Positions 37,330 to 49,900 of a stretch of 64,000 bases of DNA are shown piece after piece (within the stretch, counting starts at the first letter, position 1; each line of letters starts with the position of its first letter). Source of the DNA: Cloeon dipterum. Lineage: Eukaryota > Arthropoda > Insecta > Ephemeroptera > Baetidae. Both the position numbers and the translations under genes were made by a program. The notes beneath the pieces were generated by a model, which worked only from the letters and a program-made list of their open reading frames with translations, did not search any database and was not told the origin of the DNA. The stretch spans positions 10,344,501 to 10,408,500 of the forward strand of contig NC_088787.1 in assembly GCF_949628265.1 (NCBI RefSeq), written 5' to 3'.

Positions 37330-37860
37330 TAATAATTAAGCATTTCATGCAAAAACAATTTCTCCCGTCCCCCAAACCGCTATCTTCCCAGCAAAGCACG
37401 CACGTGCAGCACGACAAATTCAAAACATCGTCATTAAATACGCTTTTGATCGCGCAAAATCCGTCGAGCAAAGCCCGGCGAAGAAGAGCAGAGGGCTGGA
37501 GGGTGGATGGCTGCGGTCTGCGAGAGTGAATAGCATGCATCCCCCGCCCGCTAAATATGAACAGCACAATTTTCCGCGCATTAGAGCTGGCCATAATTAC
37601 GGTGAAGAGTGTTCAGTCAGCTTTGCTTGCCCGGTTGAGAGAAGATTCTTGCTCAAGCGCCGGCATCCACATCAGAGAAAGGAGACACGATGATAGAGGA
37701 TCGCTCCGCTGGAAAGCTGCTTAATTCCTCCACCGCCGTTGCAGCTTTTGCGAGCGCGGCCACCCTTGGGGAGTCAAAGAGGCTCCTCCTGATGACTTTA
37801 GCCAGCCCGCACACTGCTGTGATGTGCCTTGCTCCCCTTCTAAGGTGAACATGGCGCTTG
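37330..37860. promoter_or_regulatory. GC-rich island 7 with initiator-like site and possible first exon
   Basis: An arthropod-type initiator GTTCAGTCAG lies at about 37612-37621. An ATG at 37690 opens a frame that ends exactly at a splice-donor-like AAG/GTGAAC (exon end 37844, phase 2). The encoded peptide starts MIEDRSAGKLLNSS. No downstream partner with matching phase could be assigned except the receptor exon at 56958, which would remove the first zinc finger. Confidence 0.3.
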
Positions 37861-37869
37861 CCGAAATTT

Positions 37870-39190
37870 ATTTCAAAGGAATTTCATATTAAAAAGGGGG
37901 ATAATCTTTTTGTGACTGATCAGCACCTTTTTCATTATTTCTGTTTTTAGAAGAAGGGGGATTTTAACATTTTTTTCTCCTGATGCGATTCGTCTGATTA
38001 AAAATCTTGGAATTTAAACTGTATTTGCATTTGTTTTGGTATAAAAGCAAATCTGACGAGTCTTATTAAAATTGAAATTTTATTATTTAGGGCATTTTTT
38101 AAGTTAAGCTGTATATAGACGATCATTACCAAGAATATATAAATACTTTCTTTAAGTCTGGAAAGAGCATTAAATTTACCCAGTTTGCCGTTTAAATTTA
38201 TATGTATAGGAAATCAGCTCCAATTAACAAGCGGTGCTTATAATGTGCAATAATCAGAACCAAGCCTAACAGTTAATTTCAGATTGTTCAAAATAATAAA
38301 TAAATAAATAAATAAATAAAATAAACGATATTCGCTGTGTTTTTTTACTTGATTTCGATTTCTCTTGCGACCATTTAACTAAACAGTCCGCAAATTTTGA
38401 ATTATATTAAAATTATCCATTTGGCGAAATAAATCCTGCATGATTTTCATTGGGGAAACATCAATATTTATGAGATTAATTAAGCTGTAACTAGATTTCA
38501 CCATCAATGAAATCAATGAACCACTTGCTACAGCCAGCAATGCAAAATGTTCTTAATTGTTTGGTAGTCACGTTTTTACCTACGTTTTCTCCCCATTTGA
38601 ATCTCCAGATAAAACGAAAATACGTTTTTAAATTTAAGCAGTGTGAAGTTTTGAATATATTTTTTTTAAAATTAAAATTAACAGAAAAGTTTTGAATTGT
38701 TTGAACAATAATAATTTTATCACAGTTATTTCCAAATTTAAATTGCATAAAATCAAACTAAAACTGCGTGCCATTAATGAAAGAATGGAAAGATCTACAA
38801 TATGGAACTTGCGCCTTGAAAAATTGTTCAGGGGCATTATTTCTCTCCCTCTGTACTGCAGGTCGTATTATGACAGTAAAATTGTTGCGTTTGGGATTTT
38901 TTACGATTTTTTAATTTCAATCAATGGTTTTACTCTTGGCCAACTCTGAATAGGGCCTTAGTCTTCTTATTTTCCCTGTCTCAACTGTTTTTGATCCATA
39001 AATTATACATGAGAGTAAATGAAATTCATGCATTTTTCTTCATTTTATCCTTTTATTTAAACAACTAGAGCATTGAAATTATGCTAAAACGACCAATTAC
39101 AGGGCAATCCTTCGCCCTTCTGAACCTCAATTTAAACAGTCGATAAATTTAAATATTTCATTTCATAATAATTGCAACATCGCGAAACAA
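37870..39190. other. AT-rich intergenic stretch
   Basis: Contains an (AAAT)n run at 38294-38324. Otherwise nothing recognised. Confidence 0.5.
38294..38324. repeat. (AAAT)n short tandem repeat
   Basis: About seven tetranucleotide units. Confidence 0.95.
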
Positions 39191-39860
39191 CCAATCTGAA
39201 TTATCGGAATAATCGAAAGCTCAACGGAAAGGGGTAACGAGACCATATATCGAGTCTATTCTCTCTATAAATTCCAGCAGTGCGATCAATTAACAGTCCC
39301 CAGCAGTCAAACGCGCACTCTGGCAAGAGAGCGAAGAGAGAGACGGAGAGAGAGGGCCGGCAAAGAAGCTGCCTCGGCGTCGGGATGGAGCGAAAGGGCG
39401 GCAAGTTTTTGCCAAGTCGGAGTGTCACACAAATGCATGCAGTTGCCATGGCGACGGTCGGGCGTAATTTCATATATATGTGTGTGTGTATAGCACACAC
39501 AAAAAGGCGCTCAGCAGAGAATAAAACCCGGGAGGTAAAATGGCAAAGCAGCACTAGCGCAGCAGCCATAACCTCGTTATCTTGGCGCAGTAAATCGAGA
39601 GAAATGCCGCTTTTTATTTGCATCTCCCGCCAGCCAGCGCTTTTATCCTTTCGCGCGCCAATTCGCTAGAGAATTTCTGCTCTGCGCGCAGATTTTTAGC
39701 GTGCCGAGTGTTTGAAAGCCGAACAAGACTGCTCGGGAAATGTGTGCGAGTGTGCGGCGGAACAGCTTTTAAAACTCGCTCACTTGCGCCCCGCATGCTA
39801 ATGAGAGCGGAACAGCTGAAACTTGTTCATGTGAAAATGCACCTCTCGAGTTGACGTTTT
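39190..39860. other. GC-rich island 8
   Basis: GC-rich against flanks, with GA-rich tracts at 39329-39353 and a TG/CA-rich short tract at about 39476-39500. Overlapping frames in several phases look non-coding. Confidence 0.4.
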
Positions 39861-40004
39861 TGCTTTGTGTTTTCACGCACTTTTAAGACGAAATTTAGCA
39901 CGAACTGAAATAAAATCAACTTATTTGACTTGTGCGATTTGAAAAATGATAACAATAAGTCTTTTGAGACCGCAGTTAAGAAATTTTTTAAAGAGGATTG
40001 CAAA

Positions 40005-41215
40005 ATCGCGGAAAATGCTTGTTGCCAATGCATGAATTCATAAATTTTGGAGGCAATTTTAAAATTTTGAATTTTTACTGTATGGCAAAGTCTTGTTTTG
40101 ATTGTTGCAAATTTTAAACCAAATTGTTTATCGATCAACTGCTATAATTGCAACAATTTAAATGATTTTCAATTGTTTTTCTGTTTCATGGTGTCTCGCA
40201 GTTTAAAGAGGAATGATACTGCAAAATCCTAGAAAATGCTTGTTGCCAATCAATAAAGTACTCCTTTAGAATTCAGTTAAAGCCTAAATTAATCTAAGAA
40301 GCACTGTAATTTTTTGAGAAAATTGGCTGGAAAGCTACCGTGCTTTTCAAATGGTAATGGCTGTCTCCTTCCTTGAAATCCGATTTAATTACAAAACCAA
40401 GAGTTTCCCCAATAAGTGGCATACACCGTTGAACAGATCTCGACGAGAGGAATCGGAATATGCCAAGAAAATATGTTCGAGCACTGTAAATTTTGGAGAA
40501 AATTGGCGTAATTTGAATTTTTACTAAAAGAAGGTCCTTTTTTTATTATTGCAAATTGTTGAACAAATTGTTTATCGATCAATTGTTTATATGGCATCCA
40601 ACAATTCAAATAATTTTCAATTATTGCCAGGTATCATTCCACTTTTAGAGCTTTACAGGCTAACAATTTGTCATTTTTTTGCTATTCTAAGAGGTTCGTT
40701 GAGTCTATTTTGTGCATTAGGAGTCTATCTAAAAATAATAGAGATTATATAGGATCCGACAAAAGTAATTGTCGACTCTGTTACTTTTATTGTGTGGTTG
40801 CTTGTTGGATAATGCATCAAATATTGCCAAATATTCAAAAATTGAATCCAACAATTGGTCAGCGGGAATGTCGATTCCTTTCTCTTAAGTTTTATCTCTG
40901 CAATGTGCAAAATAGTTAAATATCAGGACCTCTAGTATTATAACAGTTTAAATCTCAGAATTTTTCTTAAACTCTTGGAAAAATAAATGGCTTTCGAATG
41001 ATTTTTTCGCACGATTTCAATTCCTCTCGTTACGGTCTATCCAACAGTTTGTAAATTATCAGGTTAACTTTCTAACTGGCTCGCTGCTTGATTTGCATTC
41101 AAATTCTTGAGCCGATTTTCTGAAATATTTAAACGACCAGTTTTTTAAGCTCTTTCCTAATTTTATTAGATTAATATTTCAGGTAAAGGTAACAAGGATT
41201 TTCACAAATTTTCTG
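40005..41215. repeat. R1 repeat cluster: partial copy, full copy, inverted arm
   Basis: A partial R1 copy (40005-40190) is followed by a near-complete one (40200-40645) that closely matches 63065-63520. Reverse-orientation blocks follow at 41010-41210 (TTACGGTCTATCCAACAGTT). The full copy contains the ordered blocks AAGAGGAATGATACTGCAAA, ATCTCGACGAGAGGAATCGG and GGCATCCAACAATTCAAATA. Confidence 0.75.
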
Positions 41216-41289
41216 TAGAGTATTACTTTTAATTGTGACGTTGTGCCAAAAGGGGTTGACAAATTGAAAAATTGTTGCTTTTCAGCGCT

Positions 41290-41994
41290 TCGGTCCGACT
41301 GGACATTGCAATCAGAGAGTGTTAAATATTGATCTGAAGCGGCAGGAGCTAGGGAGCAGGGTGTCGGGTTCGATTAATCAGTGACGCGCACATTTCGGCC
41401 CCGTCGCGGAGGCTTTTTGCGTGCCAACAGAGCGAGCAGCAGTGGCGTCGGCGGCGGCAGCATTAAAAGGTTGCGGATCGAAATCACATTTACAGCATGA
41501 TGGGGATTAAGCTTGTTAGCCGGCTTCCTCTCCGGCGGGGTGGCCGGCCGGCAGCCTCCCCTCGCGAAATTTCACCCTCTGCTTTTTCAGCGAGAGCCAA
41601 TGAGATCACACGTCACGCTGAGCGCGACACCAGCCGCCAACCAATGGGATTAGCCGGCGTCGTGACCGCGTTAATCGCCGGTCACCGCGTCAACCCACCC
41701 CCGCGGCCCCCGGGGGCCCCCCGAAGGCCCCGACGGCCCGGGCGTGCGGGCCCCGCGAGCCTCCCGAGGGCGGCCCCCGGTTCGGTAGTGACGGCGAGGG
41801 GCGCCGGGGGTGAACGCATCAGTCACGCGGCGTCGGCAGGGGTTGATGAGATGGAGTTGGCGCCGCCCTTGCCGCCGCCTGCGCGGGCACTCCCTTTTTC
41901 CTCTTTCGCCGCTCGCTGGCTGGCTGCTGGCGGTGGTGGTGCTGCTGCCTGCAGATTATCAAGCAGCGGAGCTCACCGACCGGGAAGACTTTTG
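41290..41994 (+). promoter_or_regulatory. CpG-rich 5' region of the Hr51-like receptor gene
   Basis: Composition switches to strongly CpG-rich (peak about 41640-41850, with runs of C and G). It lies directly before the proposed first coding exon. A frame open from ATG 41497 reads into that exon, so part of this DNA might be coding, but its residue make-up (Arg/Pro/Ala runs) suggests a GC-rich 5' UTR. Confidence 0.45.
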
Positions 41995-43901
41995 ATGGAC
42001 CAGTTGTCACCGACCACCCTCCTGCTCGAGCAGCACACGCCTCGACTCTTCTGCTGGCGCACAGACATGGACCAGGCTCACAACCAGGACCACGACACCC
42101 TTGGTGAGTACCGCACCAGCAATCACTATTTTTTCTTGATTTTTGACGCCGCACTGCCACTTTTACGCTCAGAGACGCAGTTTTGTCTCGTGCAGGTGTC
42201 CGGAAGTCACCAAAATGAGGAAATTTTAAGCCTTACAACCACTAAAAGTTGATTTCAATAGCAAAAAATAAAAATTGTAGGGAATTTAAGACTAAAATAG
42301 TTTTGATTTTTGACTTGCTTAAATGTCCATATGAAAGGAACTTTAATGCTAGGTCAAGATCGCAAAGTTCTTTCTCAAAGCAACAGCCACGATGTTGGTA
42401 AAAAAATTATCGCAGAAAGTCAGTCTTGATTTGAAGTACATAGATAATTTTTCCAAGTAACAGTGAACAGAATTTGGCACTATTGGCACTGGCAAAGAGG
42501 TCGATTAATTCCTTCTACAATGTGCAATAATTTAATGTGGATCAAAATAGCAGTCAATTTTTAGATTTTGTAAAATATCTTGAAAACTTGAAACTATATT
42601 CTTTCGCCGATTTCAACCTCTCTTCATCCAACAGTGTGCAAAATGTTATTATGTAAATTTCCTTTCTGGTGAAAAAATCATGTTTCAGTAAAGAGACAGA
42701 GTGCTCTCACCGCTTGATTCTGGAGCCAATTTTTTCAGAAATGTAAACAGCAGCCTAGGAAAATTCTAGTTGTTTCCTAATTTAGGGAGTATTTTGGACG
42801 AAAAATAACAGTTTTAAAGTACAGATCCATTCTAAATTGCATATCAGAATTACAATCAATTTTCAGGGCACCACTTACATTGAAGTTACCATTTTTTTTA
42901 ATTAATTTTGAAAATTAGGAATGATACTGAAAATCCCCGACTGAAAGTCCTTTACATATAGCTTTTCTTTGAGGATTGATGTTTATGCTAAATAAATTGT
43001 TGACTTTTTATTTCTACAGACATTCACAACAAAGAAAATCCCTAATATTTGGCATTCATAATTGAATAGGGTTTTGACGAGATGAATCAATATAAAATTT
43101 TAAATTTTGAGAGAAATTGACACAATTTAAACAATATGTGTTAATTATATCCTGTTTGATTATTTTCGAGATACAATTTTTCTCATGTTAAAAAATTGTT
43201 GAAATCTTTTTTCATAGTTCTAAATTTTTAATTGTAGTACCATTTTGATTATAAACTATAACTATAAAAAGTTACAAAAGCTAATTTTGGTTAACATTTT
43301 ACTAACATATTATTTTTAATTATTCACTTATTTTTATTATATTTTATGTAATTGTAGTTTATTTTTAATGTAATAAACAACTTTGATTAAAATAACAAAT
43401 TTTAAACTAACAACATAACTTTGATATCATTGAAAAATATATAAAAAACCAGATTAGGTAAACATATGATAGTTTCTGGATAAGTAATTAAATAATTCAC
43501 TGTTTTACGGAATGCATTAATTAAACTCTTATTGAAAAATGGAAAATAATTAGAGAAATATACCACAGAAATAAAAAAAATAATTATTCGCGGTAAATAT
43601 ACAGCTATAGTCCATTTTAACGAGTAAATTTCGAGTCGCTTGAAGCACATATATATACATGCCTTATGTGAGAGAAAATCTCTTATTGTAATAAAAAAAT
43701 AGACAGTAAGTAGGGAAGCAATTAAAAGCACATAAAATGAAGCTACCGCCTTTCCAAGGAAAAACAATATGATTTAGAAAACCTACAGAGTGGGCTTTTA
43801 AACTCTACCGTCAAACACCAAAGTGTCAATAAAATGCATATAATATTATTCTGGCATTTTGCATAAGAGCGGAGACTCGAGTTGGTGCTTATTGGAGAAT
43901 A

Positions 43902-43950
<49 letters not shown>

Positions 43951-46900
43951 CTGGAATATTTTTGTTCGTGTGCATAAACGACCGAGAAGTTGCGGCGCAG
44001 CATCCGTAGAGGAGCAAGGGTCGGCCTAATTCCTCGTGCTCGCCTCCCATGGGTGCACGCGGCGCGGCGCGGCGCCTATACACCCTACACTGTATACACG
44101 CGCTTAAATCGTTCGCGCTCTGCTCTGCTCTGCCCTTTTTGGCCGCGCGCATAACGAGCGAATGATGAGCCGTCCACACGTGCGCCGCATTGCAAATCTC
44201 GCGCCGACACCGACCACACGTTAAATCACGTGCATTACACACGCCACCTAAACTTTACACGAATATTTTCTCGACTGTTCAGTTTTTTTTTTAATTTATA
44301 AATTTAGTTATTCTCTATGTAGCAGCCGAACAGAGGGTATTTTTCCAAACCGCGCGGCCACCTCGCAACAACAATATTTTAATAAGTTTAGAAAAACAAA
44401 AATTTATACTATAATGCAGTCTCAATATATAATATTACAATTTTTCAAACAATTTAATATACTTAATTTGATTGCATAATAAAACTTATAAATACGTAAA
44501 TTACATTCATTTATATCTTATTTTAAAACCATTATTTAACAAAAAGGTTGATTTAATAGCAGTGAATATTTGAATTATTTTCTTCATATAAATACTCTGT
44601 TGGCATGACCAGCAATATCTTTAATTCATCAAATTAATTGTTTATAATTTCTCATTCTGGCAACAGCAAATAGTGCAAATCCTATGGCTGATTGATCAAT
44701 AAATTCGAGTTATAATTCCTATTCAACAGGATCACGATTTTTATAAAATAATTAGAGAAAATGAAGTCAAAGAATGTCTGAATTTTGTAAAGGGGGCATA
44801 TAATTAATTTCCGTTTACAAGATCAGAGTTGGGCACTGAGGAAGCGTTGCATATTTAAATTTTTATATTTCTCTCGGATAAACTTTCGAGAAAGACAGAT
44901 TTGGATTTTTTTTTAAAAAAAAAACTGTCAAATATTTATTTTAACTTTTTAACTAAAATTTTCGGGGTTTCGAGGCTAAAAAAGTTGTTCTCTGAGAGCA
45001 AAAGAACAATACTTTATACTTTTAGGGGGATATTTTCATTTCCTTTATTGAGCTAACACGCGGATTTTGGCAAAATTTCTTTACCTTGACTTTCTAAATA
45101 CTTGAATTGCATGGGTTTCAATTTAGTCCATAATCATTCTGATTGTGAGGGTAAAAAAGTAAACAGAGAGTGAGAAAAACTTTGATTTTAAGAGTTAATC
45201 TTTTCTCCAGACAAAAAAGATCAAAATGATTTCTGGTCTTGAGAGTAAAATAATTATTTCGAAGGAAAAGTTCGATTAATGTCCACATTTTGGTGATTTA
45301 GTTGGTTCAAAAACCCCAATCCTCAATACTACCGACTTGTTTTACAGACCTGCAGAAATAAAAAGAGAACTTTTAACGTTTTTTCCGTGAAAATCAAATA
45401 AAGCAATCACAGTTCAGCACTTTTTGACCAAACGCAGTTGCAGTCGAACAAATATAATAGGAATATTTCCAATTGGCAGAGCACGGAAGTGCCCTCTCAT
45501 ATTAATAATTCCCCGGCTGCACGAAAAACATTCTATTTCGACACAAAACAAACGAAGCGAAATAATGCAAGTCAAATAAATAGACTCGGCGAGAGGGCGG
45601 TGATTACTTTATTATTCGCGTGCGTCCACAGCGATGCTTGCGAAAGAAGAAGCACGTCAAATGCATTTTGCTCGCTCACTCAACAATAACGTGCGTATGA
45701 ATTTAGCAGCGCAGCAGCAGCCCGCGGATATTTGGCTGCTGCAACCCCTCACTTGTTGGTCGAGGGGTTCCGCGCCCTAATTTATTTACAGAGCAGTCAA
45801 AAAGGCGAAATCTCTCATAAATATTTATGAATCACCCCTTAATTTTATGCCACCGGCAGCAGTGGCAGCAGGTCTCGTGCCTATTCACTTATTTTTACTT
45901 GCAGCCCGCGCGCGCACATCTCCTGCTCTCTTTCTCTCTTTTCTTTTGTGCTCTCTCTCTCAGTGAGCGTATACACTTTAGTTGTTCGAAATGTAATCCG
46001 CGCTGGATTACAACTCGAGCTAATCCGCCCATCGTCCGCTTATTTTTTGCTGACAAATGTTGCACTCGCCTTTTGTGCGCGCCCACCCTGTCCGCGAACG
46101 TGAGCGAGGGATTTACTGCGAATTCAGCAGACAAATGTTACCTTTCAAAAGTGCTGATTTTGATATCTGGCACACAAAACCAAACCAAGCAGTCAATTTT
46201 TTCTTAAAAACATGTACAATTTTTTTATTTTATAAATTTTAAATATTAACGCTGCACGGATTAAAAAAACAAGGATATATATGGATAAAAAACGGGTTCA
46301 ATCTTTTTTCCACCTCTTCAGGCGCCTCATCAGCAGTAAAAAATTCAAAGCCGGAGTAGTATCTGTTGCAGATCAAAATGGTATATTTTTGGCTCAAATA
46401 CTAATTTGATAAGTCACAACAGGTTTATCTGGGTTCTCAAAAAGGAAATCTTGAAATTGCATTGCACATTGTTTGATTTTTAATTTAAAGATATAATTTA
46501 ATATTTGTCACGGTCAATATGAGGAGTAAAGATTATCACACGCTAATTTAAATCGCGTAACGGTGGGGTATTGAAGTATCAAGTCATTGAAAATTTATAA
46601 TTGAAAAGAATTAATTTTAGAGTGGTAAATAAAAGCTACTACATTTGTAATTTATATTGACAATTAACAGTAAAATCGAGGAAAATATGTTCCGATCCGA
46701 GTGGGGCGATAAGAACCAGTTTCTGTTAGTAAGGGTGTCCTAATACGTAATTTTAATAATTTTCCTGTGCTCCAAATTATCTAATTAAAATTATGAAAAC
46801 TACACATAGATCTAAAATGTTCATTGAACAGGAAATGAACCATTTTAACCCCCTTTTTCTATTCGTTTTCTCCTGATAGTAAATATAATTTTTTCGGATA

Positions 46901-49900
46901 TAACAAAAATAAAATCAAATTCTTTAAGCTTTTCCGTATTTCTTTTGTTTTGAACCCATTTGTATAATTTTAACTTTAAAAAGATCAAGCAATAACTTTA
47001 CTCTCCAACAGTTTGCGTATTATAGTTTCAAGAAAAGCATAATTGTTTCAATTGCACAGCACAAAGCCACTTACAAGCAGACCCGAGAGAGAGAGAAAAA
47101 AAGAAACTAATTGATGCGTGAGCGGAGCTGAGTGAGAGCGGGTGCTCGCGTGCGCATGTTGCTTTTTCAATTACCACGCGTGCCGGCGTGGAGAGGCACT
47201 GGGGAGGGCTGCGGCTCAATCAAAGGCCGGCTTATGCCGAAATAAGCGGCGCACACGCGGCGGTTTTCAGCCCCAATGACCGCCAACGCAGATATAAAGC
47301 GCCAGCCAGGGTATTTCTGCGCGCAAAAGGAGGCTAGCAGAGAATAAAAGGCAGCTCAATTGCTGCATGGTGTGCCGGGAAAGGCAACCCAGTCAGAAAT
47401 CCCTCGGAGACTTTTCCAAAGCCCCGCTTGGCCGGCTGATCGAACGCAGCCGATATCAAAAACAGCCAGTCGCTTAAACTCGCCTCCCGAGGGATGCATC
47501 GGGCTCATCAACCCTGTCTTTTTCCCTCTCTCCGCGCGCTTGCTCTCTTCCTTTTTTACCCCGATCATCAATCACCGCGGCGCAAATCCATTTTTTATTT
47601 TGCTTTTTGCGTGTATTTTTTTTCACTCGCCCTCTGCGCGTGCCGATCCATTAAAATACATTTATGCGCGAGTTGGCGGGTGGGATCAAGTGCTGCCGCC
47701 GCCGCCGTTGCCTCCGAGACGGCTTCAATTACTCCTCGCATCGCACACACTCGGAGCTGCGAGACAAATCGAGCTCTCTGGGGACTGTAACTATAGCGGA
47801 AAAGCGTTAAACTATCCCTTCCGATTGGATGCCGGCAAATATATACGTGTATGTACGGATCTGGAACAATGAAGACACAAAAATTTCCTCCCGTTGAGTT
47901 TTATATAAATGATAATGCTTTTTTACTATCACTTACTTCGCATTATGGATCATTCAATTTTTAGCAATAAATGTTAATGGCATATAATTTAAAAAATTAT
48001 TTTCTCTAAATAACTTATTTAATTTCAAACAGAAATAAACAAAATGAAACAATAAAATAATAAATAAATACACAGTTTTGTTCCAAGTTGGAATTAATTT
48101 TTGAAATAACCAAAGATCGTTTATTAGGCATAGCTGTTTATTTACTTGAAAAAGAAAAAATAATTGGTCAATATCTATAGAGAAAATCCTCTAAATAAAA
48201 AATGTTTCCTTGCTCGCTTTCTCATTTTGTTATATTGATCGACTTTTCATGTTGTATCCCATTGATCTATAAACGAAATCGTATATACAATAAATGTCAT
48301 GATGTTTTTAAATCATTTTTCCATCAAAGTCGAAATGTTGCTAAATTTTATATTTTTAGAAATCCAATTTACCTAAACTTAATTTACCTGTCCAGAACAT
48401 CGGGACGTTTTTACCTTTCGTCGTTTACATTAATAGGCACATTAAAAACGTTTTAAATTTCAAATTTAAAAGAAAATTCCTACACAATAACCTATAGAGA
48501 TGTCACTTAAAGCAGCGGGGGCCAGATGTGCGATAAAATTGGTTCGCACTGCGCAGATCCAAGATGGCGTCCGAATGTGGGAAACAAGAAGTCTCTTTGA
48601 ATTGCCGTATGAGTGTCAAGAGTTTGTTTTTACGATCCAAAAGGCATACAACTATGTCACATCATTGACCAAAACTTGGTTCTTTTCGCGCATTTTCACG
48701 TGGCCGTTTTTTCGCGCCATACTCCACCGGACGCCATATCTGCGCGTCGCACGAATCTGGACCCCGCTGCCTTAAAGATATTTTAAATGCGTTACGAGTT
48801 TAAAGTGTTTAAATTTTGCCTCTCTGTCTCTAAACACTTCACAGCTTATTCTAATTAATTCATTTTAATTATAAATCAGCATGATAGAAAAACTCTTTCA
48901 AATATCAAAGCAACTTTAAAAATAATAGTTCATGCTTGGATCGCGTAATTAGACTAAATAATTTTTTAAAAATATGCAGAGAGAGTAGTCCGTTTCGCTT
49001 AATGGGAGTATTTCATTATACATATATACAATTTTTTTTAACAGACAGATCGGTGCAATTAATCCGCGCTTGAAATGCAAAGCACGGCTCGAATCTGCAG
49101 TCGAAGCGGCATGCTTTTGAACAGAGTAACCGAATTATCGGCGCAGTATGTGTGTTTGTGCAGTGCAGCCGGCGGCCAGCAGCGGCGGCGGCAATGTAAC
49201 AAGGGTTGCAAGTTTTACGGCCTCACATTTGTACGTATATATAAAGCTAAAAGCGTCGCAGCGGAATAATTTCATTTTATTACATGCGCTGGCTGGCGAG
49301 CTGCAGGCCCGGTTTTTGTCGCCATTTTTCATGCGGAGATTACTCGCTGCGCGGCGCGGCGCGCGACACCCTGCATTCTAACACCGGAGAGCAATTTGCC
49401 AAATTTCATTAGCATATTATTCCGAACTGCACCCCGGCCGGAATTCAACTAGCGCCCGCCGGATTAAGTGTGTAGCAAGCGACAACGCGCGACGCGAGGG
49501 TGCATGTGTTGCCGTGCCCCGAGACGCTCTCGCCACCCCTCTGGATAATTAATTTTCGATTGCCCTCGCTCCGCGCGTTGTGTTATTATTTGCGCGATAA
49601 ACAGCAGAGCAAACAATAATAAATTTGGGGCTGCCTCTCAATTACTTAAGTGGATATATGTATCTTCTGTGATTAATTAATACTTTTTCTAATAAACATT
49701 ACCAATTCGAATTCTATATAATATGATCTTTTGATATTGAAGTTTGGGGTTAAGAGGTGAAAATTAAAACCTTGCGGGATCTTCAACAAATCTTTTCTTT
49801 ATACGACAGTCACTTGGCGACTAAGGCTAACAGAATACAAGGACCTTTGAACAGAATTCATAATCGACTTTATAATTAACAGTTTAAGAGAATTGACTTG

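Noticed and set aside
41640..41850. Possible rDNA fragment because of extreme GC
   Set aside because: No recognisable conserved rRNA segment; it fits a CpG island next to a promoter.
47360..47872. 170-codon plus-strand frame
   Set aside because: Located in a GC-rich island, low-information composition, no domain, no flanking splice-site logic.
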